41,399 nucleotides of DNA from Chara braunii. Lineage: Eukaryota > Streptophyta > Charophyceae > Charales > Characeae. Within the stretch, counting starts at the first letter, position 1. Each line of letters begins with the position of its first letter. The notes below the pieces were generated by a model. It was given only the letters and a program-made list of their open reading frames with translations, did no database searches and was not told where the DNA came from. The stretch spans positions 7,162,068 to 7,203,466 of the forward strand of contig BFEA01000010.1 of the NCBI GenBank assembly GCA_003427395.1. The letters are read 5' to 3'. This document shows positions 10,711 through 20,987 of this stretch, piece by piece. The translations under genes and the position numbers were made by a program.

Positions 10711-10941
10711 GTGTACCTATGCTGGATGTTCGCGTGGCCTGAGAGGCCCACGTACTAAGGATTTAATTAGGGGTTGAGATTGAGAAAAAAAGGAAGAGCC
10801 CTTTATTTGTTTGTATGCTTCTTGAAGAATTCTTAGTCGGACGTTGGTGCTGGGCCTGGATTCGAGGTCCTTGTCCAGGACAACCCAGACCCTAGACTCT
10901 GCATGAAAGGAATCTCCCCCCGCGCAAAGCCTATTTGCCCT

Positions 10942-11235
10942 GCCTGCCGAGACGCTCAGGCCAAAGGCCGGAGGTCTCGCGACGACCGCACGGCTATTCC
11001 TTCAGCCGTGCAATGTCGTGAGGGAGTAGACCCTCACGATACTTCGAGTCTAACACATGAGTGTCATAAGCGGTACTCGGATCCACGAAGGACCGCTTGA
11101 TTATGGGCACTGTATAGTACGTCATTATTGCGATTGCTTGCGAATGATTGCATTGCCAGTCGATATGAGTAGACCCTGCGTCTGCGCGATTTTATACTAA
11201 GTCGCGCGCGTGACGCCTCTCCGATTTCCGCGTCA
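10942..11235. repeat. Cluster of consecutive perfect stem-loops
   Basis: Six strong inverted repeats follow one another. CGAGAC/GTCTCG spans 10948-10979 and encloses GGCCaaaGGCC. GCACGGCT/AGCCGTGC spans 10988-11011. TCGTGAGGG/CCCTCACGA spans 11016-11039. AAGCGGT/ACCGCTT spans 11068-11098. GCGCGA/TCGCGC spans 11184-11207. TGACGC/GCGTCA spans 11211-11235. The stems are unrelated in sequence. No tRNA-like A/B box arrangement or protein is visible. Confidence 0.8.
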
Positions 11236-11300
11236 GAGAGTTATGGGACGACTACCAAGGGACTAGGAGTGTTGTCACGTTGTTTGTTTCGTATCGTTTC

Positions 11301-11327
11301 GTGTATGTGTGTGTGTGTGTGTGTGTT
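11301..11327. repeat. TG dinucleotide microsatellite
   Basis: A run of about twelve GT/TG repeats with one interruption. Confidence 0.9.
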
Positions 11328-11799
11328 TATTTTTATGTTCCTTATAGTGGTGTGCGCGTGAAGTGTGGGATGCGTCCTAGTCGACCGACGACGAGTCGCG
11401 CTTGGGACCTCAGCCTCCCCAAGATGTCGGTTCTCATGCGGATCCGATAGAGGCGTAATACCGCGCGTACCCCCTATGCTACAGCGAACGAGAAGTGCCC
11501 TCGGCTGGTCCACCTCTGCGATTGCAGCTGATTAGCTTTCGTACTGTGGACTGGTTGCTCGACGGGGATACGCCCACCGAAGGGAGGTGATAGCTCCCGT
11601 AAGGTGGAGGTAAGTCGTGCCTCGCATAGACCCTATCCTGTTGTAGGGGCTCGCGAGAGGTATGGCTGGCGCACTCAATCGGAGCGGTTTGCGGAAGCTC
11701 CACGTATATATTCGCTACGAGGATTAAAACCAACTTCTGCGTGACGCGACCGAGAGGGTCCGGCGCTGCTGTGTGCGGTGTCATACCGATGCGCACGAC

Positions 11800-11940
11800 A
11801 ACACCGTTTTCGCTTCTCATCTTTTCTTTCGCCCTTCCTCATGGCTATTTCAATGACCGACTCACTGATTTTTTCCCTTCTCACATTTTTCTCTTCCTCA
11901 TGGCTATTTCAATGACCGACCCACCGACCTTCTTCATTTC
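11800..11940 (+). repeat. 64-bp repeat, 2 copies, second locus
   Basis: CATGGCTATTTCAATGACCG recurs twice here with the same CTTTTCCCTTCTCAC spacer as at 3935-4110. It is preceded at about 11799 by CGACAACACCGT. The same ten or so bases occur at about 28310 after a similar GTCAT...GCG phrase, which hints at two ends of one repeat family. The relationship is suggestive only. Confidence 0.7.
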
Positions 11941-12049
11941 ACATTTTTCTCATTCCAACTCATTCTCACTCGAGCTTTCTCAAGCAGTCATGCAAGGGGA
12001 CAACAGTGCCTATTTTAGAAGAAACAACCCTTGTTGGGGTCATTCCCGA

Positions 12050-12245
12050 ATAACCTGGTTAGGGTCATTCTTTTTCATTCTCAAGTCGAACAGCCTGGTT
12101 AGGGTCATTCCTTTTTCATTCTCAAGTCGAACAACCTGGTTAGAGTCATTCCTTTTCAATTCTCAAGTCGAACAGCCTGGTTAGGGCCATTTTTTTCCAT
12201 TCTCAAGTCGAACTGCCTGGTTAGGGTCATTCCTTTTCATTCTCA
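12050..12245 (+). repeat. 40/41-bp tandem repeat, 5 copies
   Basis: CCTGGTTAGGGTCATTC recurs at 12054, 12094, 12135, 12176 and 12216. Each copy is followed by TTTTCATTCTCAAGTCGAAC. The array ends in a partial unit. Confidence 0.92.
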
Positions 12246-13088
12246 AATGCTTAGCATCCGAGGGGATAGGCTTTGAGGATACGGATTCGATCTTTTACTT
12301 GGGGCTTAGGAGGCTGCCATCTTTGCAGTTTTCAGCGTGCCATATTTTTCCTCTTATTCTCACCATGGTTTTGCTCAATTCCAACATCCTCATTCATACA
12401 CCCGACTTAGCGTCTAGCACCCAAGCGGAGGCTTTTCAACCTCAGGGAGTGCTAGCCCGCTCGACCGTTCAACCATAGATCAGGTGCGGGTCCTTCTGTC
12501 CTTTTCACGCTTGCTCACTCGCACGACTGTGTCCCTTGTGACATGACCCTAACTTGGTCGGATTAGGCTCTTAGGAGAGGACATCCTCGTGCCGCTCTAT
12601 CCATAGGTTCCCTAACCTTTTTTGTATTCGTCTGTCATTCAATGCTCTCTTGTGCTCAATTCATCCATATTCATAATTTCCATCCAAGGTACAATCTCTG
12701 TCTTGTCCAAAACTCACAATTGTCCCATCCCAGATAGTCTGATACCCGTGTCCCTTGCCAATGTTTTTCTCTCAAAATCCATCTAAGGTAGCGCATCCAA
12801 AAAAGGTAGCTCAAATACTGTTTTCATGCTCATTAAGCTAAGATTTTGACCAGTCTCTGTCGTGTTTGTCCTCAACAACCTCATTCATGCTAGTCACATC
12901 TTTCCTCTACTTATTGCAAAAAAAAGACAACTCTTGCCAAACTTGTGCCTTATTTTCAGTCCCTCCCCGGGTCATCAGTCCTTCGTTGCTTGGATGCTCG
13001 TTCGCCGTTGCCCCCGGCTGGTCCTTCGGCTCCCAGGCCGGCGACCAAGTTCTCTCTTTTTCTCTGTGCGATCTTTCGCAGTTCTTCA
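12246..13088. other. Gene-free stretch, possible 3' LTR/UTR of the gypsy element
   Basis: No protein-coding signal is seen. Its position just beyond the 3' end of the minus-strand pol region makes it the expected place for a 3' untranslated region and LTR. I could not find a matching copy upstream of the gag by eye, so no LTR boundary is claimed. Confidence 0.35.
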
Positions 13089-13364
13089 TCACTGTAAAAG
13101 TCCAAAGGTGTAACCGCCACTGACCCTCATTAGTTCCTGGGTTCTGATAATCCAACCGTGCTTAATCACACTTATCCATTGCTCGAACCAATGACTGGGT
13201 GTGGGTCCGAATTCTTTTTCCCACCTGGAGGGTCCTTCCCTTGGGCATATTGTTGAAGGCTGCCCCTCGGCCCTAGGCCTAGAGATCTCATTTGTTTCAT
13301 CGCCACTATTGATGGCAATGACTTCTTGCACCTCATCCTCTCTCTCATCCTCTTCCTTTTCCAC
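13089..13364 (-). pseudogene. Charged 3' region of gypsy element, terminal part
   Basis: This 91-residue open stretch begins with a Glu/Asp-rich run and continues into a Trp-containing tail. It lies in a different frame from 13397-14014 but directly downstream of it on the minus strand. The likely reading is a frameshifted continuation of the element's last coding region. No catalytic motif is visible and no function can be assigned. Confidence 0.4.
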
Positions 13365-13396
13365 GCGACTGAATTAACCCGTAAATTTTTCCGGAT

Positions 13397-14014
13397 TCAA
13401 GCTGTATGGGATATCCGTCCTTCTTTCGGGTTCGTCCCAAACCCCGTGCACCCCCTCTCACAATTGTCTTGCCTGCTTTGTTCGGCTTCCTCACTTCTCT
13501 CCCAATCGTCACGCGCACTTTCTCTTTCCTCATCTCTTCTTTCACCGATGTCATGTTCATTTTGTCTTGCTTCATCTAATCTCTCACCATCGTCACGCAT
13601 ACCTTGCCTTTCTTCCTCCATTCTCTCCTCCGCTCCTTGTTCTTCCCTTTCCTCTTCGGACAAGGGCTGCAATTTCTCGCCTTCTTTAAGGGGCGAAGGT
13701 ATGCGGGCCAACAACTTTCTTTTTTTTCTTCCTAGTGTCCGTCTTGGCTGTGACCCAATGAATAGTACCGGTCTTTGCCTGTCTCGTGGCCTCTCGGTTC
13801 TTTGCCACTCATCTTCGAAAGCCACGTTAGCGCAATTGACATCATTCTCATTATTGAGTTTCATCTTGTCTTGTGCTTTCCCTATGGCTGTCATCACAAG
13901 GAAAACGGAAACCCCACTCCACATTCCCAAGGCAGAGCCCCATCCAAGCAATAACGGAACCCCAAGTCCCATTTCCTCATGATGCCGGAGTTGCTCAAAT
14001 TTCCAAGGATGCAC
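13397..14014 (-). pseudogene. Charged 3' region of gypsy element with 14-residue repeats
   Basis: It lies in the same frame as the integrase C-terminal segment, separated by a TAA at 14018-14020, so it is probably the tail of the same polyprotein. An uncharged Gly/Leu-rich segment (about residues 18-45) could be a membrane-like stretch. It is followed by a basic linker and a highly charged part. Four consecutive 14-residue repeats of the form R-x-(D/E)-E-x-(R/E)-(Q/E)-x3-D-x2-E are encoded by about 13456-13623. No envelope or chromodomain motif is evident. A coiled-coil tail of pol is the simplest reading. Confidence 0.5.
13456..13623 (-). repeat. 42-bp in-frame tandem repeat, 4 copies
   Basis: Four successive 42-bp units starting near CTCTC(A/C)CAATCGTCA encode the four 14-residue repeats described for the enclosing coding remnant. 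The length is a multiple of three, so the frame is preserved. This contrasts with the non-coding 59-, 40/41- and 35-bp arrays elsewhere in the window. Confidence 0.75.
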
Positions 14015-14017
14015 CCC

Positions 14018-14848
14018 TTATCCATATGATGAATCATTTCGTGTCTCCCCTGAATCTCGTGCATTTTTCTCGAAGCTGTGATAGGTTGCCCCAGATTCCA
14101 CTGGGAAGTCAATTTCCCTCCCATACCACAACTCGACTTGGATACACCCTGTGGTCCTCTTCGGGGTCACATTTTTCGCAAATACTGCTTGTTTGAGGTA
14201 CTTCGGCCAATTCCCAAGATCATCCGCTGCTAACTTTGCAATCGTGTTTTTCAAAGTTTTGTGCCCTCTCTCCACAGGTGCATTAGCTTCGGGGTGGTAT
14301 GGCTCAATTAACTTAATGGGCACCCCGAGTCTCTTGCATGTACTCAACACGTCTTGATTCACGAATTATGTCCCATTATCAGCTATAAATCTCCTGATAA
14401 ATGAGTGCCTCAGATAAAAATCCTCGATCCAATCTGCTATTGCCGGTCCAGTTTTCTTCTTAAGGGCTATAGCCTCCACAAACCCACTGAGATTATTTCT
14501 AGCATCAAGTATGTATCTGTATCCTTTCGTGGATACAGGCATGACTACGAGGTCGAGATGAACCAGGTGGCCTGGTCCTAGCACTCGCGTGGGTCTCAGG
14601 GGCTGAAAGACTCGAGTCGTACTCCGCTCTTGACAGATCAAGCAGGTCTGGCAGTACGTGGCAATCATACTCCCCATTCCCGGCCAAAAGTAGAGTGGCG
14701 CTATTTTGGCCAGGGTTCCTTTTGAGGAGCGATGTCCCCCTGCCAACCCATCATGCATTGCCTGAATTATGTCAACTTGCTTTGACCGTCCACACACGAC
14801 CCTTCTAGGCATTAGGCCTTCCTCTTTCTTTTCTGAACAGATGCCCAT
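14018..14848 (-). pseudogene. Retroviral-type integrase of gypsy element, one internal stop
   Basis: Integrase joins the element's DNA copy into the host chromosome. The zinc-binding H-H-C-C module is present: His32, His39, Cys69 and Cys72 of the upstream segment. The catalytic core follows with the first Asp in HLDLV (residue 99) and the second in IADNGT (157). A TAA at 14366-14368 falls right after DNGT, where related proteins usually have Glu. The same frame then continues to PYHPEANAPVERGH, which carries the catalytic Glu. Counting the stop as one residue, Asp and Glu are separated by exactly 35 positions, the expected D-35-E. The gene is recognisable but cannot make a full protein without readthrough. 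Confidence 0.93.
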
Positions 14849-15317
14849 TTCTTAGTACGTATTTATCGGCTTCCTCTCTGACCTTGAGGATGACCTCCTG
14901 AGCCTCCTTGTTTCCCACTAGTAATAGACCGATCTGCTTGAAGATGCCATCGTACGATTGGATAAGGAAGAATTCCTTCTAATCCCGACGATCCTCCTGT
15001 CCATTTTGCACTTGGCTTACCAGGTACTGCTGCCGCTTCTGTTCCCATGACTCAACCAAGCTCATAACCGCCTCTCGCCCCCCTTCTATAGCCATTGCCA
15101 TCAGTTCTTTCTGAGGCCCCACAATGTTGCCCTACGAGTCTTTCTCTTCCTTGTGGCCAGTTCTTGTAATTGCCCCTTCCCCGAGTTCTGCCACCACTGC
15201 AGGAGACCCTTTCTCTAAGGTCTTAATCAGCAATTCCCCAGGCGTGCAAGCGGGTTCTATCATTTCGTTCTCTACCGCAAGAGTCCCTCCCTCGTAGTCG
15301 AGGAACGCATCGATAGG
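14849..15317 (-). pseudogene. Degenerate RNase H to integrase linker
   Basis: This is the expected connecting region of pol. The frame of RNase H (15318-16130) and the frame of integrase (14366-14848) are not the same, so at least one net frameshift lies here. A 61-residue open piece at 14863-15048 lies in yet another frame. No motif could be assigned. Confidence 0.5.
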
Positions 15318-17099
15318 TTATGTGTCCTCTACTCCTTCTGGTGTAATGCATACCTTGCTCAAACCGTCGGCCCTGTTCCTAAGATCGGCTATGCGCTCGA
15401 TCTTGTAGTCAAACTGCCAAATGAACCCCACCCATCTTCCCACGGTGGGGTCTATAGGCTTGTAATTCTTTAGAGCCCCTGCGACGTCTATCGGATCTAT
15501 TCTCAAGATGAACCTCCTCCCAAAGAGGTAGGCTTGGAAGGTCTTAAAGCAGTGGAGAACGGCCAACACTTCTTTCTTGAATTGAGAGTAGCGACGCTCG
15601 ACTGAGTTCAACGTCCTACTCTCGAACCTGATTGGCCGTTCCCTCCCATCTTCCCCTCTTTGGATCAGAACTCCTCCCACGGCTAATGGTCCCCCATCGG
15701 TCTCAAGCACAAAGGGACGCCCTATCTCATCGTTAAAACATGGAGCGGCAAGGGTGACTTGTTCAGATGTCAATATGTCTTTCAAGATCTGGACGGCGTC
15801 TTCTCGTTCCTCCGTCCAATCGAGCGTGCCCGCTTCGCGGATCATGGCTCGAATGGGTTCAACTATCTTTGCGAATCCTTTGATGAAAATCCTCCAAAAC
15901 CCTACAACCCCTAGAAAGGCCTTCACCTCTGTTGTGGTTCGCAGGGGCGTTGGCCATTGGGAGATTTTGTCAGTCTTGGCCGGATAAGGCTTCCTTCCAT
16001 ATGGCCCGCAACGAAATCCTGGGATGGTTACTTCCAGCACTGCCAGGATGCTCTTGGGGCCGCTGGCAGTGATGTTGTATTCCAAGAACTTGAGGAGAAA
16101 CTCTTTGATATCCTGCAGGTGGTCCCACACAAATTTCTGTATCCTTGGTTGGATTTCCGTTTCATCCTTGTCTCATGCACCTTTGATCGGATTGTCGTCA
16201 ATGTATGGTTTGCATTTTGCGGGGAACATATCTCCCGCAACTGCGAGCATCCTTCTTTCTGCTTATGCTACAGCATTGGTGAAGCCCGTAAGCGTCACTT
16301 GCATATGTAATTGCCCTACCGGGGTATGCATAGCCGTGTAGGGTCTATCCCGGGCGTCCAGCGGGAGCTGATCGTATCCTGAATAGAGGTCTACCAATGA
16401 GTAAATGCCTCGTCCGACGTGAGATTCTGCCAGCAGGTCTGCTTGAGGCAATGATCCCGCGTCTCGGATGGTGACAACATTTAATTTATGCAGGTCTTGG
16501 ATCCACCTAAGCGACTTGTTAAGTTTCCGGAACACAAACCATCTATTCGCGTACGGTGACACGGTGGGTTCTGCCACGAAGGAGTCCATCTTTGCTCTAA
16601 GCAGTTCTGTTACTTCCCCTGCTACTCCAACGTCGTGGGCCGACCCCTTGTCATTCCAACATTCGTGCTCGACTGTGTGGATCCTGACCGGAGGTATCAA
16701 TTTCGCGTCTAATCGTTCCTTCTGATGGTTGTTGAAGGCAAAAGCCAAATGGAATTCTTGGCATGTCTCCTTGATCAAGCCTGTCTCTTGTTCTGTCAGG
16801 AATCCCTCCTCCCCTATCTTCATGGTCTTTGCTACTTCGTTTGGTATTCGATGCCCCTCTGTTGCCCTTCTTTCTCTAATCACCCGGAGCAGTTCCTCCT
16901 TCTTTTCCATGGCTTCTTCCTTTGTTGTTTCTAGCAGGACCGAGACAGGCTTGGCCTTCTTCCTTACTGGCTTGTACTTGCGAATGCTTCCTTCCGGGAT
17001 CTTTCTCCTAAAAAATGAACAACCGAAATTGCTTGAGGTGCTTCGGCAATCCGAGGTTGGGTACTGATTAATTTCCCATTCAGGCAGTAGCCTTTTCAA
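15318..17099 (-). pseudogene. Reverse transcriptase and RNase H of gypsy element, two internal stops
   Basis: RT copies the element RNA to DNA and RNase H removes the RNA strand. The first segment (16263-17099) carries the fingers/palm blocks, ANRWFVFRK, LRWIQDLHKLN and SLVDLYSGYDQLPL, with the first catalytic Asp in the last. A TAA at 16263-16265 and a TGA at 16173-16175 then flank the catalytic box KPYIDDNPI, all in one frame. The third segment (15318-16130) has the connection domain (KAFLGVVGFWRIFIKGF) and RNase H with the ETDGG Asp, the KKEVLAV Glu and a final RNRADGLS. The middle RNase H site reads RIDPIDV, not the usual (T/S)DH. The order RT-RH-IN on one strand is the Ty3/gypsy order. 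Confidence 0.93.
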
Positions 17100-17317
17100 A
17101 CTTCTCCCTCGAACTTGGCGAGCGCCGCCGGATCCACACCTACCTTATGGTATCTGATAGCCTTGATGAGGTGTAGTAAGTCCGGGACTTCCAATGTTAT
17201 CCCGGCCTCCTCGTACCGAACCTCCTTTGGCCTAGGCAGACTGACCCCTAATTCGACCTCTGTCTCTTTCTTTACTACCATTACTCCCAGGGCATCGTCC
17301 TCCTGTTTCCTCTTTTT
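17096..17317 (-). pseudogene. Protease to RT linker of gypsy element
   Basis: It is in frame with the protease region, separated from it by the TAG at 17318-17320. It encodes about 61 residues ending ALAKFEGEV before a stop at 17096. The RT segment resumes in another frame, so there is a frameshift near 17090. No domain is visible. Confidence 0.6.
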
Positions 17318-18412
17318 CTATGGTAGCCCCATCTTGACCCACTCTTTCTTGCTGAATGCCTCCTCGATCATAATTTCTACCCCTTCCCTCATTCCTTCCA
17401 TTCGTGCGAAAGCCCCCTTTCTGGCACTTCCTTCGAACGACGACGACCATGTTGCTAACTTTCCTTTTGGCGTGTCACCGCCTGTCCCGATGAGACGGAG
17501 TAGCTCACCACGTCCTGTCACCGGGTCTTCTATGTCCGCCATATATGTTCCGTGATGCAGGTGCATTTCGATCATCTCCACATTCGCACACCAAGGTCTC
17601 CCAAGGATTATGTCATGGTCCATTTCATACATGACGGTCATCCGTTGGAACGACCAAATGAATTCCCTAACCCCGGCCTTGACTGCGCACTTAGTAACAT
17701 ACCCGGAGAAGGGAATTTCCCGGCCTGCCCCACGGATGCTTCCTGTTGTCTCTTTGTTTACTGGACATCCGGTAATCTTTGCAAAGTCTTTCCTAATGAG
17801 CATTATTTCAGCCCCTCCATCTATGAGCGCATCGGTGTGGTGGCTTCCGATCTGGACTTTCAGCTTACCCACGGCTAGTGCGTGAAAGCTAAGTTTTGTC
17901 CGTGGTGGGGCCCTCATAACCTCGCCACCTTCACGGTCTGGCAAGCTTAGCCGGATGTCTGCGAAGGCCTTCTCTAGCTCATCCAGGTCCCCGGGGATCC
18001 TTTGGAAGTTGGCGACTTCTCGTGGTGCCTCCCCTTTCTTTTCTTCCTCCTGCTGTTCCGGCCCTTCTTCTACCTCTATTCTTCGCTTCGTCAGTAGCTG
18101 TCTAAGGCCTTTCAGAAGCCTGGGGCTTGCCTACAACATGGTTTGAAAAGAGACCGACACCATGGTCCCTAGCAGCTTGCTAAGGGTGTCATTGATCTCG
18201 GGCATAGTTAGAATGGGGATCTGATACCGGAATTTCTTTTTGGCCAAGGCTGCTTTGTCTACCGGAGCCTCTTCTCTAGGTTTCCTGTAAACTTTCTCTT
18301 GCTCCTGTACCTCAGCTTCTTGTGTCATCCCCGGGCCATCCCCAACATCTTCCATGGCGGCGTCATGTACGACCTTCTTTTCTGATGTACGCTGCCTGGT
18401 GGTCACGTTCAC
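17318..18412 (-). pseudogene. Gag C-terminal region and aspartic protease, one internal stop
   Basis: The protease cuts the element polyprotein. In the downstream segment (17318-17944) the active-site loop reads ALIDGGAEIMLI (Asp42-Gly-Gly, where DSG or DTG is usual). The second signature is DHDIILGRPWC near residue 120, so one retropepsin monomer is complete. The upstream segment (18131-18412) contains FRYQIPILTMPEINDTLSKL, which resembles a region found before retropepsin in many Ty3-type polyproteins. A TAG at 18131-18133 interrupts an otherwise continuous frame and sits in a QASPRLL-like context, so it probably arose from CAG. The Gly in place of Ser/Thr in the active site may weaken activity. 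Confidence 0.85.
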
Positions 18413-18429
18413 CCTAGCTCCGCCACTGG

Positions 18430-18958
18430 CTCGGCCTCTACTGTGGCGACGTCGAGGTTGTTAAGTGCAATTACGGCCCGGCGCATCCCACCCAGGGAGT
18501 TCCAATTCACTTTCTCTCCTTGGGGGCCTATGATCTCTTCTTGTAACGTCCTGAAGCACCTTTTGTGCATGATGTCATGGTTAAGTCTTGGACATGCTCA
18601 CACAAAGTGTCCAACCATCGCACAATACTTGCATTGCTCATTGGCCGGATCTCTCCTATTGAACCCCCGGTTAGCTATTCCTGCGGGAGCCACCGCCTCT
18701 TGTGGTGGGAGGGGGGTCGAGCTCCTTGGGTTTGCGTCACTTGGGCTTGCATTACCATCAAAGCGTTCTCTACCCTTACAATCTTTCCATCTACCCCATG
18801 GACACGCTCGTGCAGACTCTCTATCCCTCTCTTTACCTTATCGCCTGTCTTACCGGTTAAGTCTATGACCTCTCCTTCCCTCAGGAAGGCCAATGATTCG
18901 GTTACAACCATCTTCTCAACAATGTCTATCACGGTGCTAAAGTCGACATCTCGTATGA
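18430..18958 (-). pseudogene. Gag second half with zinc knuckle, stop and frameshifts
   Basis: Minus-strand translation near 18590-18625 gives C-K-Y-C-A-M-V-G-H-F-V-stop-A-C, a CX2CX4HX4C nucleocapsid knuckle with a TGA inside. The knuckle frame differs from that of the upstream coiled segment (18675-18958, starting RDVDFSTVIDIVEKMVV). The shift falls at a C-rich run near 18705-18720. A second shift near 18430-18450 leads into the protease-proximal part. The segment begins abruptly at RDVDF because gag is split by an inserted element: its first half ends at KFMNIRR near 20990. Confidence 0.85.
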
Positions 18959-19650
18959 ATGAATGAAAACACAATGAATCGCATAAAACCATTGCGCTTT
19001 ACTCTCGAAGTACATGATTTTATGCCACCACGCTAAACTGCAGCGTACCACCCTTTTGCCCAGTACTACTGAGGTAGCGCAGCGCAACTGCACTCAATCC
19101 ATTATTTATACTGCTCTATCTTCGATCTACTCCCTGGAAAAAGCAAACGCTAGTCTCCACGCCGTGACGACGTGCAAAAATTTACCGTTTCTCGAATTTA
19201 CCGTTTCTCAAAATCTTACTGCTTGAAAAAGTCCTACGTCTAGGAGTGTTGGGATGTACCATTGCAGTAGTCCGTCCACATTAGGCTTTTCCATTTTTTT
19301 TGGGATAGCGGCGCTGCCGCGGTTATACATGTGAGTCCTTCCAGATAATTCGACGATCTCGACTCACCTCTTTACTGAGATCGTAGTTCAGTTGATTCTT
19401 TTTGTCTTGCTGTAACTAACCTTTTATGTGGTTCTGCTTCCATCGTTGGCAAAACCCTTTGTCGTACTGTACTTCTGCGCTGTGTCAGTTACCGTTTGGT
19501 TCTGTCACTTACCAGTTCAGAGTTCACGGCCAACTCTCACGTTTTCCAAACCATCTCCCCAATTGTGCACCCATTTCATCCCAGAACCCCCCCGTTCTTC
19601 GTCCCACGCTTTGAACCCCTGCCAGGAAAGCTTCCAATGGATAGCCCAAC

Positions 19651-20444
19651 TTACGAATCCCTCTCGAATGTTATCAAGCTTACCCACGCCGTCGCCTTCG
19701 TGTCTGTGTTGTTTCGGATCCTCCAAATCGTCCCTGTCACCACGCCCCATTTTACTCTCTTATCTCCATAGGACTGATAATCCTTTATAGTATTATAATG
19801 TCTGGGCCCCTCCCCCCAGATACTGTCTATGTTTTTGAATCTATGCGTCATGTAAATCCAGGCGGGAAGATTTGTTACTATCAGATTAACTTCCAAAAAG
19901 GAAGCAATCCCATTTTCACCCCCTGTTTGCTTCAAAATCAGATCCTTGTGATAGCACCGCCCAATCTCCGCCAATCTTTCTTTTGCCTTCTCCTTTTCCC
20001 CTTCCTTTCTGTTGCCATACCATGTTGCCAGGATGAGGGCATCCATGAACCTATTCCCTTCTAGAAGGTGTCTCTGCTCCAAGCGACATGAGAAACCTGT
20101 GCTCGACATAGGCACACATCACATAGGCTTCCCCACCCCCCCATTGGGATTCCATTAATCTGTTTGAGAATCACCCCCCCTGCTTTAAAATAGGTGTTGT
20201 CTAGTAGGAAATAAGTGATCTCTACAAGTGCCATCATTCGTACTGATTTCCACCCTTCTTCCCCGTGCGATTTCCCGAAGGTCGCCTTCTTCCCTCTTAC
20301 CTTCAATCTCACCCATCGAATGCCCTTATCCCGAATTTCGTCATGTGGCAGCCTTGTAAACATCTCCTTTATGTCGCAGGTTCGTATGAGGATCCTGTTG
20401 TCCATACCCGTCGACTCGTGAGCTTTCTTGTTCACTTTCTCCAT
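19651..20444 (-). pseudogene. RT core of the nested element (Penelope-like or related), frameshifted
   Basis: The upstream part (20061-20444) reads RTCDIKEMFTRLPHDEI, like the first catalytic Asp block of Penelope-like and some other non-LTR reverse transcriptases. It then reads YFLLDNTYFKAGGVILKQIN and GIPMGG, a G-x-P-M-G primer-grip-like block. The frame then shifts. The downstream part (19651-20115) has GNRFMDALILATWYG, where the (Y/F)xDD catalytic box would be. It continues through SFLEVNLIV and KRVKWGVVTGTIWRIRNN, typical of the RT thumb side. The second catalytic Asp is Ala here (GCC in place of GAC). No GIY-YIG endonuclease motif is visible. Family placement is tentative. Confidence 0.65.
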
Positions 20445-20447
20445 TTT

Positions 20448-20963
20448 CTATTTTAGTTGCGCAGTCCCGAATAGGTCGAAGTGTTCCACCCCGACATTCT
20501 TCAGCATGAAGTTCAGTGCTTTACTTAATAGACCCGCCGCTTGTCTAGCTGGGTTATAGAAGGAGGGCACTATCGACCTTCTTTTGCAGAGATCCTTGTC
20601 CTTAGCGATGACATAGGATTCCTGCAGCTTCCCTCTGTTGTCCCAGTTTGCCAGTGTTGTTAACCTTGCAGTCGAGTATTCCATCTTCATATCTTGGAAC
20701 ACTTCAACCTCGGTCTTTCTTATCTTCTGATAGTTAGGATTCTCATTAAACATTTCTCGCATACCCTTTGCGTAGAGTGATGGACATTCTACCAATGTCT
20801 CCCCGCCATTTCGGTCCACCGGTGACAGCATTAGCCCTGCCAATGCCTGTTTTACCCCTTTAACATGCTCAACCCATACTACTCCGTCCTGTGTGGCTGG
20901 TTGCTTCCATGCTAGTTGATGCAAACGCAGCCTAACCGCCTCCTTTGCCCCAATTAGACCCAT
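20448..20963 (-). pseudogene. N-terminal region of nested-element RT protein
   Basis: This ~171-residue segment is in the same frame as the RT core at 20061-20444 and is separated from it only by a stop at 20448-20450, so it is the N-terminal part of the same protein. It contains a basic, Arg/Lys-rich stretch (DKDLCKRRSIVPSFYNPARQ) followed by a helical segment. A similar context precedes the catalytic blocks in several RTs that use a free 3' end. No named domain was recognised. Confidence 0.55.
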
Positions 20964-20987
20964 CTTTTTTAGCGGTTTGATTACCTG

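Larger units (their letters stand above)
18957..20987 (-). mobile_element. Nested RT-bearing retroelement inserted in gag
   Basis: The two halves of a gypsy gag meet if this ~2.03 kb block is removed: ...KFMNI-R upstream and I-RDVDFS downstream. The plus-strand pentamer CGTAT occurs at 18952-18956 and 20988-20992 exactly at the two edges, as expected for a short target-site duplication. The block encodes a broken RT in the same orientation as gag. A TATAAATA-like sequence lies on the minus strand near 19104. No LTRs, poly-A tail or terminal inverted repeats were seen. Confidence 0.75.

Noticed and set aside
10903-11100. tRNA genes within the stem-loop cluster
   Set aside because: The stems do not form a cloverleaf and no GGTTCGAnnCC-type box was found.
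14018-18992. Plus-strand open frames opposite the gypsy gag and pol
   Set aside because: They are antisense shadows of the retroelement coding sequence.
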